64,000 nucleotides of DNA, taken from assembly GCF_023585685.1 (NCBI RefSeq), contig NZ_CP097764.1, positions 248,001 to 312,000 on the forward strand. The letters run 5' to 3'. Numbering within the stretch: position 1 is the first letter of the stretch; each line of letters starts with the position of its first letter. The stretch comes from Blochmannia endosymbiont of Camponotus sp. C-003. GTDB lineage: Bacteria > Pseudomonadota > Gammaproteobacteria > Enterobacterales > Enterobacteriaceae. The position numbers and the translations under genes were made by a program. The notes under the pieces are model-generated. The model had not been told where the DNA came from. It saw only the letters and a program-made list of their open reading frames with translations, and made no database searches. Shown one piece after another: positions 28,468-38,653 of this stretch.

Positions 28468-29119
28468 ATTTAATTCTCAATAAAATTATAAAAATTTAGC
28501 AAATAATGTCTATAATTATTGCAAACATACATCTACTCATATATAGAAATAACCCTTATCTAAACGTATATTTAAATTGGTATTAATCTGATCTAATTTT
28601 AATAATTGTTATTATATCATAACTAAAGTATAAAATTATATTTTATTATCTAATTATTGTAGATTATGCTGTAAGAGTGATGTTTTGATTTTATATTATA
28701 AGTAGTGATTAATAGTTAAATTAAGAACACGAATTGATAAATTGAGTAGGATGACAGTATTTACGCATGTTTCTAAATGTATTGTCGTTAAATGTCATTG
28801 TTTATGAATAATTTTTATTCATTATTACAAATGAAGGTTGATTATTGTTTTGATTTAACTAGCTTATTTGTATGGGTCAATTTTGAGTTAAAAATGAATC
28901 TTATTGATTGATAGTTTTAATTTAATTTTTTGATCATTAGGTATATAAAATAGTAATTAATTTTTATAAAAATCATGGTAGTAGTTATGTTAGTCAATGA
29001 AATTACATGTTTTTAATGTGCAGTTAATTTATTTTTTTAGACTACATATACAATATAATTGATATGAAATTAAAAGTAGTATTATTTTATTTATTTAAAT
29101 TTTATAGGTTTTTTGATGC
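28468..29119. other. Spacer where ybaB, recR and htpG lie in E. coli
   Basis: About 650 AT-rich bases between dnaX and adk with no recognisable gene. In E. coli this interval holds ybaB, recR and htpG. No HtpG or RecR motif was seen. Confidence 0.6.
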
Positions 29120-29223
29120 TTAAAGTACTTGAATATCATTTTCATCTATTTCAGCATCAAAAAAAGATTTAATCATTTTAACGTACGGATCACTTGAAAA
29201 TTCTTTCTTTACTATTGATGATA
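29120..29223 (-). pseudogene. dnaX: Out-of-frame conserved C-terminus of dnaX
   Basis: Downstream of a nine-A tract at the dnaX 3' end, the next frame encodes 34 codons ending SFFDAEIDENDIQVL and a TAA stop (29120-29122). From memory this matches the C-terminus of E. coli tau (FFDAELDEESI). One extra A, or a -1 shift in the tract, joins it to the main frame after Lys659 and gives 693 residues. The coding match has survived, so it is probably still read through slippage rather than dead. Confidence 0.75.
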
Positions 29224-31200
29224 TTTTTTTTTATATAAAGTATGTAAATATTCCATTGGTGTTTTTATTGCATAGTTGTCATTTTTTTTGATGTGTAATT
29301 TTATCGGTATGCCCATATTATGGCTGAGTGATTTTTGTATGATATTGTGTAGTTTTATGGAATTTAAATGTTGATATTCGGAACGAACATGTAGGCATAT
29401 TTCATTTGAAGAAATTTTTTCTTTCCATGAGTTCATAACTAATTTTTTTGCTGGTTTTGGTAATGATAATTGATATATTTGTGATATCCATAAATCTTTA
29501 TTTATTGCTTCTTGAAGTATTTCTTTTATAATATTGGGTATATTTTGATGTTTTTGTAGGTTGAGTGTATCGTTAGTGTTATTATGCGACTCCAGATATT
29601 CCGATAAATTTTCATTAATTTTATTGAAACGATTAGTACTATTTTTTAAAATTATTGTATTAATATTGGCAAATCTATCTAAGATACTTTTTGTTTGTTT
29701 TTGAGATTCTGAAGTTAAATTTGATTTTTTTTCTATTACATGTAACTTATTACATTCTTTATATTGTAATAATTTTGATCGGGCTTCTAATATTTTAGAA
29801 GTGATATCTTCAATCTTTCTATTAGATAAAGATTTTGAAATTTTTGGTTTAGTATTATCCATATTGAATTTATATTTTTTAAGATTTAAGAGTAATGTAT
29901 CATTTGTTTTTTTTGGTTTTTCTATATTTAATGGATGGCTACTATTTTGATAGTGATTTATTGATTGAACAGGACCAGTAGTAATATGTTGTGTAGTATT
30001 AGTATTTATTTCAGAATTATTATCTGAGCATACAGGTTTTGAAGGGATACTACTGCCATCATTGCCATTATTATTATTATTATTTTTGTTTGTTGTATCT
30101 ATATCAGGACGAAAAGCTAATGCGCGTAGCATGGTCATTTCTATTCCCATGCGATGACTAGGAACGTAAGGTAATTCCCGACGACCTAACAGAAAAATTT
30201 GATAATATAATTGTACATTTTCTGGGGTAATACGATTACTTAATTTACGTATACGTTGATTGATGTGTTGTGTTACATTATTATCTTCTTTTTGTACAGA
30301 ATTTGTTAGAAATTGACCTATAGCTATTTTTTGCAAGATAGTAAGAATTTCGTTGAAAATATAATCCCACTGGATTCCTAAATTGTTCAAATTTTCAATT
30401 TGGTGCATGATATTGTGTATATCCGCATCAATTAAGTTTTCAATCAAACATAATGGATGTTCGACGTTTGATATACCAAACATATTATTAATAACATTAT
30501 TAGTTATATTATTATTTCCTAAAACAATAGCTTGCTCTGCTAAGCTAAGCGCATCACGCATACTTCCTTTTGATGCATATGCTAATGATTCTAAAGCAGA
30601 AGTCTCTATTTTTATGTTTTCTTTATGAAAAATATATGTGAGTTGAGTGATAATTTGAGAAATATTTAGAGGCTTCAAGTAAAACTGTAAACATCGGGAT
30701 AGTATAGTTTCCGGTAATTTTTGGTATTCTGTAGTAATTAAAATAAATTTAACATGTGCGGGTGGTTCTTCTAACGTTTTTAATAAGGCATTAAAACTGT
30801 GACGCGATAACATATGTACTTCATCTATGATGTATACTTTAAAGCGACCTCGAGATGGCATGTATTGTACATTATCCAAAAATTCTCTAGTATCCTCTAC
30901 TTTAGTGCGTGATGCTGCATCTATCTCAATAAGATCAATAAAACAACCTGATTCAATGTCTTTGCAATTATTACATTGACCGCACATAGTATATGTTGAA
31001 CCTTGTTCACAGTTTAATCCTTTTGCGAATAATCGAGCAATAGTAGTTTTTCCTACTCCTCTTGTACCACTTAATATATAAGCATGGTGAATTTTATTTA
31101 ATGAAAAAGTATGTGTGATTGCTTGAATGATATGTTCTTGTCCTACAAGATCAGAAAATTTTTTTGGACGCCACTTTCGAGCAAGTACTTGATAACTCAT
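29212..31200 (-). CDS. dnaX: DNA polymerase III tau/gamma subunit
   Basis: DnaX is the clamp-loader ATPase and replisome organiser. The main frame has 662 residues: Walker A GTRGVGKTT, a zinc module CGQCNNCKDIESGC, Walker B VYIIDEVHML and sensor region LSRCLQF, then a long Lys/Asn-rich linker with an Asn run, and a diverged C-terminal domain. The frame stops three codons after an A9 tract (T9 at 29224-29232 on the plus strand), although the conserved last 34 residues follow in another frame. A separate A8 tract (29907-29914) covers codons 429-432, at about the position of the E. coli gamma frameshift. apt lies 71 bases upstream. Confidence 0.95.
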   Translation of the reverse strand: MSYQVLARKWRPKKFSDLVGQEHIIQAITHTFSLNKIHHAYILSGTRGVGKTTIARLFAKGLNCEQGSTYTMCGQCNNCKDIESGCFIDLIEIDAASRTKVEDTREFLDNVQYMPSRGRFKVYIIDEVHMLSRHSFNALLKTLEEPPAHVKFILITTEYQKLPETILSRCLQFYLKPLNISQIITQLTYIFHKENIKIETSALESLAYASKGSMRDALSLAEQAIVLGNNNITNNVINNMFGISNVEHPLCLIENLIDADIHNIMHQIENLNNLGIQWDYIFNEILTILQKIAIGQFLTNSVQKEDNNVTQHINQRIRKLSNRITPENVQLYYQIFLLGRRELPYVPSHRMGIEMTMLRALAFRPDIDTTNKNNNNNNGNDGSSIPSKPVCSDNNSEINTNTTQHITTGPVQSINHYQNSSHPLNIEKPKKTNDTLLLNLKKYKFNMDNTKPKISKSLSNRKIEDITSKILEARSKLLQYKECNKLHVIEKKSNLTSESQKQTKSILDRFANINTIILKNSTNRFNKINENLSEYLESHNNTNDTLNLQKHQNIPNIIKEILQEAINKDLWISQIYQLSLPKPAKKLVMNSWKEKISSNEICLHVRSEYQHLNSIKLHNIIQKSLSHNMGIPIKLHIKKNDNYAIKTPMEYLHTLYKKKYHQ
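29907..29914 (-). promoter_or_regulatory. A8 slippery tract, candidate gamma-frameshift site in dnaX
   Basis: On the coding strand the sequence is CCA AAA AAA ACA AAT GAT from codon 429. A -1 shift in the eight A gives AAC AAA TGA, a 433-residue product. E. coli gamma (431 residues) arises from a -1 shift at codons 429-430 followed at once by a stop. No strong downstream hairpin is visible. Confidence 0.4.
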
Positions 31201-31271
31201 AAGATATAACTCATATAGTAATTATTATGAATATGAAGATCTAAACTTATTAGTTTAGTAAGATGTAATTA

Positions 31272-31829
31272 TTAATCATGATCAGAGAACGTTACCAAAC
31301 TGTAGGAATTTATTCCTATATTCTTTAATGATGATTTTCCACTTAAATTTTCTAAATCTATTATAAATCCAGCATGATTTACTTCTCCCCCTAACCGTCT
31401 GATTAATTTTACTGTGGCTGCAATTGTTCCACCCGTTGCTAGTAAATCATCTATAATTAAAACTTTATCACCTGGAGTAATGGCATCGGTATGTATTTCT
31501 AAAGATCCGCTATCATATTCTAAAATATATGGTTCTTTAATGGTATCACGTGGTAATCTTCCTGATTTACGGGCTGGAATAAAACCTAGTTTTAATATTA
31601 ATGCTAATGGAGCGCTGAATAAGAATCCTCTAGCTTCTATACCTACTACTTTGGTTAATTTATGATTTTTGTAATGATGAGCCAAAAGAGTAACACTTGC
31701 TGAGTATGCTTGAGGATTTTTTAATAATGCAGTAATATCTCGAAATAAAATTCCTTTTTTTGGATAATTGGGTACAAATTTGATATTTTTTTTGATTAAT
31801 TCTAATTGTTGATTTGTAACATCTATCAT
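31272..31829 (-). CDS. apt: Adenine phosphoribosyltransferase
   Basis: Apt salvages adenine to AMP using PRPP. The 185-residue protein (E. coli 183) has [17 protein letters not shown], the flexible-loop segment [12 protein letters not shown], and the PRPP-binding motif [13 protein letters not shown]. It lies upstream of dnaX on the same strand, as in E. coli. Confidence 0.96.
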   Translation of the reverse strand: MIDVTNQQLELIKKNIKFVPNYPKKGILFRDITALLKNPQAYSASVTLLAHHYKNHKLTKVVGIEARGFLFSAPLALILKLGFIPARKSGRLPRDTIKEPYILEYDSGSLEIHTDAITPGDKVLIIDDLLATGGTIAATVKLIRRLGGEVNHAGFIIDLENLSGKSSLKNIGINSYSLVTFSDHD

Positions 31830-32702
31830 ATTTTTTCCAAAATAGAAACAAATGTTTATTTGGATTTGTATACATTTATATATACAAAATTTTATTTCGT
31901 CGTTATATTTTATCAGATCGATTTATGAGTAAAATAATACTATACTTTTGTATAGCTTATAATATTAGTTTATTAAACATATATTTATATATGATTGATA
32001 CATGTTTTATATATATTTTTAATAAAAATTTCAAGTATTTATTTAAAATTAAATACTTTATATAGGAATATTTTAAATATAGTAGTATAAATATATGATT
32101 TTAATATATTTCACTCATTGAATGAGTGATGATGGACGAGTGCATTTTATTTTTTAATTATAAAATGAAAAATTAATTGCATAGTCAAGAATAATGTATT
32201 TTTGACTAATATATTAGTATTTAATAAATAAATTTATTATAATATAATTAGTAATTTTAATTTTTTGGAATGTATTTCATCTTTTTTAAAAAGATTTTTT
32301 TATTCAGATTAATACCGAATATAATTAGACATTTTTGGTGATTATTTATTTGTGTTTGAAGTATTGTGTATTCTAAAGATTAAAAATTATGGTTGTTAGA
32401 AAAAGTACAAAAAAATTAAAAATTGATATATTTGAGCAGATACAAAAAACTATAATGAAAAATATAGCTCTTAAAAATAAAACACAATGCTTTCAAATGA
32501 CGGTTTTTGAATTTTTTGATTTTTATTTGTACGACATTGCATATATTCACATATATATATTTTCGGAAAGAACATGTTTAGTTTTGGTTAAGTATTTTTT
32601 ATAATAAAACAGATAAATGTATTGATCACGTTTCACTACATGACACATATGTAGTGAGTTAAATAAATCAAGAGTTATGAAAAATTTCAATAATTATCTT
32701 AT
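31830..32702. other. Gene-free spacer between ffs and apt
   Basis: About 870 bases with no supported gene. A 19-bp palindrome (TCACTCATT, G, AATGAGTGA at 32111-32129) and a terminator-like hairpin with six T (32279-32301, plus strand) stand alone. A 71-codon frame at 32389-32604 has no recognisable similarity. In E. coli the acrAB and priC genes lie in this interval. Confidence 0.55.
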
Positions 32703-32805
32703 CGGGATGTTAACAAAAATACTCATTATAGCTCCTTATTACGGCTGCTTCTTTCCAGACCTGACCGATTTTTAAAAAATTACTATGAATAATTTGATAA
32801 CATCC
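32703..32805 (-). ncRNA. ffs: 4.5S RNA of the signal recognition particle
   Basis: The minus strand carries the SRP RNA core: GGTCAGGTCTGGAAAGAAGC followed by AGCC, matching the E. coli 4.5S tetraloop and Ffh-binding internal loops. The ends pair: GGGATGTTA at the 5' end with TAACATCCC at the 3' end. The hairpin of about 103 nucleotides (E. coli 114) sits between lon and apt, as in E. coli. It partners with Ffh to target membrane proteins. Confidence 0.93.
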
Positions 32806-32814
32806 CTCCTGTAA

Positions 32815-32843
32815 GAGTATTCCTGATTATTTTAAATTTTTCA
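32815..32843 (-). promoter_or_regulatory. Putative promoter of ffs
   Basis: On the minus strand TTGAAA (32838-32843) and AATACT (32815-32820) are separated by 17 bases. They lie directly upstream of the 4.5S RNA 5' end, leaving about ten bases to the stem. Confidence 0.55.
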
Positions 32844-33560
32844 AGTGAAAATTGCACATTTAAGTATGAATTAATTTTTAATCTAAGATATATTTTGTTT
32901 GTGATCATGTGGTTTAAAAATATTTTTTATTTTTAAAGTTAATTGTCAGAAAGCTATATTTGATGTTTTAGAAATTATGTTATGAATAAGCAATCGGTAT
33001 TTTATTTATTTGAATTTTTATTAACATATTTTGCATTAAAAAATTTTTAATTATTTTTCATATTTTTTAATTAATTATTATTTTATCTCGACAGGAGATG
33101 TAAATATTTAAAAAATTATATTGAATAGTTTAGTTGCTGTTATTCTTAGCTCTTAATCTAAAAATAGATACAAATGTTCAGTTTATATAGTATGTAGTTT
33201 CATGGATATGTCATACCACTGTTTTATAATATAATAACGATAGCTTTATGTACGTGGAATATTTCACAACAATCAATAGTAAGACAATTTTTTAATTGTG
33301 ATATAAGATCAACAGGTGTTATTATGAAACTATAAACTACTATTAGTGACACTAATATATATGTTTTATCAATAAAAATCAAAAAATAGCAACATTTTAT
33401 TTTTTTGATTACTTGTTAATCAATAAGATTGATTCTATTGAGTGAGAATATTACATATATAGAAATATGTAGATTTATGTGTTATTTATACGCGACTATT
33501 TTAATAAACTGATACACCCCATATATTTTATATATAATGTTTCTACAATTACACGATATG
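32844..33560. other. Gene-free spacer downstream of lon
   Basis: This 717-base stretch lies beyond the lon stop; E. coli has hupB and further genes here. I see a 17-bp palindrome (TATTAGTG, A, CACTAATA at 33341-33357) and otherwise AT-rich sequence. Confidence 0.6.
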
Positions 33561-35927
33561 TCATACTAATGATGATTTAGGTGTGACTTCAGTAGAATGA
33601 AATGGGATATTTTGTAATGCTAATATTAAAACCTCGTCTATTTGTTTGACTGGATGAATATTTAAGTTATCAACTACAATAGCTGGCATATCTTCTAGGT
33701 CGCGTTTGTTTTCATACGGTATTAATACTGTTTTAATACCTCCTCGATGTGCAGCTAACAATTTTTCTTTCAATCCACCAATAGGTAATATTTGTCCTCT
33801 TAAAGTTATTTCTCCTGTCATGGCTATGTTGGCTTTAACAGAATTTCCTGTTAAGCAAGAAACTAAGGCGGTGCACATAGCAATTCCAGCACTTGGTCCG
33901 TCTTTTGGCGTAGCTCCTTCTGGCACATGTACATGAATGTCTTTTTTTTCGTAAAAATCAGTATTAATACCTAATTTATCTGCACGCGCTCTTACCACAG
34001 TTAATGCAGCTTGAATAGATTCCTGCATCACTTCACCTAAAGATCCAGTATACGTCAATTTTCCTTTTCCAGGAACGCAAGCAGTTTCAATAGTTAAAAG
34101 ATCCCCTCCTACTTCAGTCCAAGCTAGTCCGGTAACTTGTCCAATACGATTTTCTTGATCCGCGTGGGTACAATCATAGCGTTGTACTCCAAGAAAGTCT
34201 TTTAGATTATTTTTATCAATGCTGATACGTCTTATTGTTTTGTTCATTAAAAGCGTCTTTACTGTTTTACGGCATAATTTAGAAATTTCGCGTTCTAAAT
34301 TACGTACTCCAGCTTCACGTGTATAATGTCTAATAATGTTTACTAACGCATCGTCTTTAATGGTTAGTTCTTCTGGTTGTAAAGCGTTACGCTCTATTTG
34401 TTTAGTGAATAAATGCTGTCGTGCTATATTTAGTTTTTCATCTTCGGTATAACCAGATAAACGTATTACTTCCATTCGATCTAATAAAGGACTGGGAATA
34501 TCCATTGAATTAGAGGTAGCCACAAACATAACATCAGATAAATCGTAATCTATTTCTAAATAATGATCATTAAAAGCAGTATTTTGTTCTGGATCTAATA
34601 CTTCTAGTAAAGCAGCAGCTGGATCTCCACGCATATCTAAAGACATCTTATCTATTTCATCTAAAAGGAACAAAGGATTTCTTACTCCAACTTTAGACAT
34701 TTTTTGTATGAGCTTACCAGGCATTGATCCAATGTAAGTACGACGGTGACCTCTAATTTCGGCTTCATCACGCATGCCGCCTAAGGCCATACGTATATAC
34801 TTACGCCCAGTAGCTTTGGCAATAGACTGCCCAAGTGATGTCTTACCTACTCCAGGTGGTCCTACTAAACATAAAATAGGTCCTTTAATTTTATTAATTC
34901 TATTTTGTACTGCTAAATATTCTAGAATACGATCTTTAACGCGATCTAACCCATAATGGTCTTTATCCAGGCTTTCTTGAGCTTTCAGCAAATCTTTTTT
35001 CATTTTACTTCTTGTATGCCAAGGTACTGACAGTATCCAATCAATATACCCACGAACTACAGTAGCTTCAGCAGACATAGGGGACATCATTTTTAATTTT
35101 TGCCACTCTGATTCTACTTTTCTTCGAGCTTCTTTAGGCATTTTAGCTGCTTCTATTTTTCGTCTAAGAGCCTCATTTTCATCGACAACAGCATCCAGTT
35201 CTCCCAGTTCTTTTTGTATGGCCTTCATTTGTTCATTTAAATAATACTCGCGTTGGCTTTTTTCCATTTGTTTTTTTACGCGATTGCGAATACGTTTTTC
35301 AACTTGTAAGAATTCAATTTCTGATTCCATCATCGCTATTAAATATTCTAGTCGTTCAGTAACGTTTGACATTTCTAAAATGGATTGTTTATCATTTAGT
35401 TTGAGCGGCATATGAGCGGCGATGGTATCTGCAAGATGATCTGAATTATCAATATTGTTTAAGGATGTTAAAACTTCGGCGGGTATTTTCTTATTGAGCT
35501 TAAGATATCCTTCAAATTGATTAATAACAGTACGCATTAAAACTTCTTGTTCATGTTCGATTGGTGCATCAATATGAAAAGTACTTGCATGAGCTTTAAA
35601 ATGGTTGTCAGTATCCGTTAATTCAATGATACGGGCACGCATTAGTCCTTCCACTAATACTTTGACAGTACCGTCTGGTAATTTAAGCATTTGCAATATT
35701 ATAGATATTGTTCCAACTGAAAAGAGATCACTGATGCTTGGTTCATCAGTTGACGCTTCTTTTTGGGCTACTAACATAATTTTTTTGTCGTTGTTCATAG
35801 CAGACTCGAGACATCTAATAGATTTGTCCCGCCCTACAAATAAAGGGATCACCATATGCGGATACACCACCACATCACGCAAAGGCAATACAGGTATTTC
35901 TATGCGATCAGGTTGCTCAGTGTTCAT
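33561..35927 (-). CDS. lon: ATP-dependent protease La (Lon)
   Basis: Lon degrades misfolded and regulatory proteins in the cytosol. The 788-residue protein (E. coli 784) is strongly conserved: N-terminal substrate-binding domain, Walker A GPPGVGKTS, Walker B FLLDEIDKM, and the protease dyad Ser679 (PKDGPSAG) and Lys722 (GGLKEK), numbered exactly as in E. coli. An E. coli-like AAGAGAG element precedes the ATG. A sigma-32 promoter is visible at 36014-36041. clpP and clpX, upstream in E. coli, are missing here. Confidence 0.98.
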   Translation of the reverse strand: MNTEQPDRIEIPVLPLRDVVVYPHMVIPLFVGRDKSIRCLESAMNNDKKIMLVAQKEASTDEPSISDLFSVGTISIILQMLKLPDGTVKVLVEGLMRARIIELTDTDNHFKAHASTFHIDAPIEHEQEVLMRTVINQFEGYLKLNKKIPAEVLTSLNNIDNSDHLADTIAAHMPLKLNDKQSILEMSNVTERLEYLIAMMESEIEFLQVEKRIRNRVKKQMEKSQREYYLNEQMKAIQKELGELDAVVDENEALRRKIEAAKMPKEARRKVESEWQKLKMMSPMSAEATVVRGYIDWILSVPWHTRSKMKKDLLKAQESLDKDHYGLDRVKDRILEYLAVQNRINKIKGPILCLVGPPGVGKTSLGQSIAKATGRKYIRMALGGMRDEAEIRGHRRTYIGSMPGKLIQKMSKVGVRNPLFLLDEIDKMSLDMRGDPAAALLEVLDPEQNTAFNDHYLEIDYDLSDVMFVATSNSMDIPSPLLDRMEVIRLSGYTEDEKLNIARQHLFTKQIERNALQPEELTIKDDALVNIIRHYTREAGVRNLEREISKLCRKTVKTLLMNKTIRRISIDKNNLKDFLGVQRYDCTHADQENRIGQVTGLAWTEVGGDLLTIETACVPGKGKLTYTGSLGEVMQESIQAALTVVRARADKLGINTDFYEKKDIHVHVPEGATPKDGPSAGIAMCTALVSCLTGNSVKANIAMTGEITLRGQILPIGGLKEKLLAAHRGGIKTVLIPYENKRDLEDMPAIVVDNLNIHPVKQIDEVLILALQNIPFHSTEVTPKSSLV

Positions 35928-35959
35928 AGAGCGATCTCTCTTAGTTATAGCTTGCCAAG

Positions 35960-35968
35960 ATTATAACA
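35960..35968 (-). promoter_or_regulatory. Extended -10 element upstream of lon
   Basis: The minus strand reads TGTTATAAT, a perfect extended -10 (TGnTATAAT), about 33 bases before the lon start. No good -35 is seen. It could give sigma-70 transcription beside the heat-shock promoter. Confidence 0.45.
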
Positions 35969-36013
35969 TCTTTAATATTCAGCTGCACCATTTTAATAAT
36001 CAAATAATTAGAA

Positions 36014-36041
36014 ATATGGGGATACATTGAGTATATTCAAC
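36014..36041 (-). promoter_or_regulatory. Sigma-32 heat-shock promoter of lon
   Basis: The minus strand has GTTGAA (36036-36041), a 14-base spacer and CCCCATAT (36014-36021). From memory, the E. coli lon heat-shock promoter has the same two hexamers and the same spacing. The site lies about 87 bases before the start codon. Confidence 0.75.
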
Positions 36042-36338
36042 ATCGAACGTTATGAAAAATAAAAAATAAATAATTATTTAATGTTGTATTTATTTTATCA
36101 TTCAATATTTATTGATGTTTGCATGACGCTACAAACTATTTTTAATAAATAAAATTTTTAAACAAAAAATTGTTTTGTGGATTAAAACACACTAAATATT
36201 TTAAATGTTTAATTTTCATTAAAACATCGATATATGTTTCAATATTCTATTAACTATGAATTTTTTTGGATATAACTATTTATTTCATCAAAAGTATATC
36301 AGTGGTAATTAAGTATTTACATATGTATAGTGTATATA

Positions 36339-36373
36339 ATATTGATCAGTTAATATAATTAACTGATCAATAT
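36339..36373. repeat. 35-bp palindrome with 16-bp arms
   Basis: The arms are 36339-36354 and 36358-36373, exact reverse complements with a three-base centre (ATA). The core TTGATCA recurs in the 51-bp palindrome at 38705. No T-run follows. Confidence 0.6.
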
Positions 36374-36464
36374 ATCAATTATATTATTAGATAAAAGTAA
36401 TTAATTATTTTGAGATAATAAGTTTTTATTTTCAAATTGAAAGTATAGAATAATATGTAAATAA

Positions 36465-36516
36465 TCATCATAATATGATGAACGAACAATTTTTATTTAT
36501 CATCATTAATAATGAT
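36465..36516. repeat. Two small palindromes near the 35-bp palindrome
   Basis: TCATCATA, A, TATGATGA (36465-36481) and ATCATTA, A, TAATGAT (36502-36516) are each perfect around a single central A. Together with the larger palindrome they cluster within 180 bases. Confidence 0.45.
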
Positions 36517-37155
36517 TACAGATGTTTTGATTTAATTTAATAATTAGCAATGCTAATGATATTCGAATTTTCGTGTACATATAATGATACGATCAAATTT
36601 AGTAAGATTTATTTTTATAAAATTATTTTTTAATAGTAAAAGATTATACTAATAAATGATTGTTATTGTTAGTAGTTTTGGATACTAAATTTTAGTACAC
36701 AATTGTGTGTATTATAAGATGTACATTACAATTAATTAAACGTTATGTATGATATAAAAGAAAGGAGTATTTTTTATTTTTCATAACATTTAAATACATA
36801 TTTTTATTATATTAAAAATTGTTTCGGTGTTTTATTGTGTTATTAACATTTATTTATGATTATTAAAATAGATTATGTTGTTGTCAACATGATTTGTTTG
36901 CAGACAATGTGTTGTAGATATTATTATTTAGATATAGATTTGTTTATTTGATAGTTTCTTATTTTAATATTTTTTATTATTAATATCCCAATTTAAATTG
37001 GATTTTTGGAACGATATAAATTAGAAAAGTTATAAATTTATTAATTCTTACGATGATCATATAATGATTGTAATACATTACATTAGTGTATGTATATTCA
37101 TTTAAAATGATAGCATATTATGCTATAAATATCATTAAATCCTAAACAGATTTAA

Positions 37156-37171
37156 TTTTTTTTTTTTTTTT
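37156..37171. repeat. Sixteen-base T homopolymer
   Basis: A run of sixteen T lies 142 bases beyond the pmbA stop codon. It is the longest homopolymer I noticed in the window and would be highly slippage-prone. Confidence 0.8.
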
Positions 37172-37312
37172 ACGCTGTAAAACCATAAGAATTGTTATAT
37201 TGAATTGATTATGATGATTTTATTTATCAAGTATACCCATATATAACATATATTTTATGATGTTAAAAAAAGATATTTTTATTTTTAGTAAAGGTTATAT
37301 TGCATCATTATT

Positions 37313-38653
37313 TCAAATTCCCGCTATCTTCATGGAAGATATTAACACGGACCCACAATGAATATGACTGCGCGTTTCAATATCGTGCCCAATAGAATCA
37401 ATATTATAGAACATATCTTTTAAATTACCAGCAATAGTAACTTCATTGACTGGATATTGAATATCGCCGTTTTCTACCCAAAAACCAGCTACCCCGCGTG
37501 AGTAATCTCCAGTAGTAATATTAATTCCTTGCCCCATTATGTTAGTAACAATAAGTCCGCGTTGCATGTTTTTGATTAACTCTATAAAACTTAAATTTTG
37601 ATGACTAATATACCAATTATAAATACCATCAGCGTGTCCAGTGTTTTTTAGTCCTATTTTCCGAGCAGAATAACTATTTAAAATCCAATTTTTTAGTATA
37701 CCATCTTCTACAATAGATCTATTTAAAGTATGTACCCCTTCGCTATCAAATGGAGCTGAACCTAATCCTTTTAATACATGCGGGCGTTCGTCAATGGATA
37801 TCCAAGAAGGAAAAATTTTTTTCTTCAAATCATTTAACAAAAAAGTAGATTTGCGACATACATTGTCTCCATGAATAGCACTTGCTAAATGATGGAATAA
37901 ACTTGTAGCTACTTCTGCAGAAAATAATACTGGAGATTCCATTGTTTTTAATTTTTTGGGGTTTAAATGCTGTAGAGCTCTCTGAGCACATTCTTGTCCA
38001 ACCCATTCTGGAGAACGTAAATCATTAAATGAGCGACTTAATGTATAGGCATAATTTTGTTCCATAATATCATTACTTGCAGCAATCACTCCACAACATA
38101 AAGAATGTTGGCTGCTGCTGTAACTTTGTAACATACCATGACTATTCCCAAACACTTTAGTGGTAAAATAACTGCTGAATCTACCTCCTTCAGTATAAAT
38201 TATACGCTTATCATATTGTAATGCTGTTTTTTCTGCTGTAGATGCTAAATCCATTCCTAATTTAGTATCTAAACTAATGGGATGAAATAAGTCAAGATTC
38301 ATAGGATTGAATGCTAATAATTCTTTATCGGCAATCCCAGAATGTGGATCTGAAGAAGTATAAGATGCTATATCCGCTGCAGTTTCTACAGTACGATTTA
38401 TTGTTTTCTCATTTAAATCATTTGAAAAAGCAGTACCTTTTTTTTGTTGACGAAATATAGTTATACCTAAGACACCCCGATTATTAAATTCTACATTCTC
38501 AAGTTTTCCGTAACGAGTGCTGACTGTAATTCCTGTAGTTTTAATTACTGAAACTTCTACTTCCTTTGAATATGCATGTGCTAAATTTAATGTTTGATAT
38601 ACTATATTTTCTAAAAAGTTACGTTGTTGTATTACGTCGTCTATTATATTCAT
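37313..38653 (-). CDS. pmbA: Metalloprotease subunit PmbA (TldE)
   Basis: PmbA/TldE is the non-zinc partner of TldD; the heterodimer digests unfolded peptides and, in E. coli, matures microcin B17 and degrades CcdA. The 446-residue protein (E. coli 450) aligns over its length, with [25 protein letters not shown] and [16 protein letters not shown] strong AGGAGG ribosome-binding site lies nine bases before the ATG. tldD is upstream on the same strand, an adjacency not found in E. coli. Confidence 0.94.
   Translation of the reverse strand: MNIIDDVIQQRNFLENIVYQTLNLAHAYSKEVEVSVIKTTGITVSTRYGKLENVEFNNRGVLGITIFRQQKKGTAFSNDLNEKTINRTVETAADIASYTSSDPHSGIADKELLAFNPMNLDLFHPISLDTKLGMDLASTAEKTALQYDKRIIYTEGGRFSSYFTTKVFGNSHGMLQSYSSSQHSLCCGVIAASNDIMEQNYAYTLSRSFNDLRSPEWVGQECAQRALQHLNPKKLKTMESPVLFSAEVATSLFHHLASAIHGDNVCRKSTFLLNDLKKKIFPSWISIDERPHVLKGLGSAPFDSEGVHTLNRSIVEDGILKNWILNSYSARKIGLKNTGHADGIYNWYISHQNLSFIELIKNMQRGLIVTNIMGQGINITTGDYSRGVAGFWVENGDIQYPVNEVTIAGNLKDMFYNIDSIGHDIETRSHIHCGSVLISSMKIAGI

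Larger units (their letters stand above)
36042..37312. other. Gene-free spacer between lon and pmbA
   Basis: About 1.27 kb without a supported gene, at a junction where gene order departs from E. coli. It contains three palindromes at 36339-36373, 36465-36481 and 36502-36516 and a run of sixteen T at 37156-37171. Confidence 0.6.

Noticed and set aside
32279..32301. Terminator-like hairpin with six T on the plus strand
   Set aside because: No plus-strand gene lies upstream, so it cannot be assigned a function; mentioned only within the spacer entry.
32389..32604. 71-codon plus-strand frame beginning MVVRKSTKKLKIDIF
   Set aside because: It has an ATG but no clear ribosome-binding site, and the C-terminal half looks like translated spacer; no family recognised.
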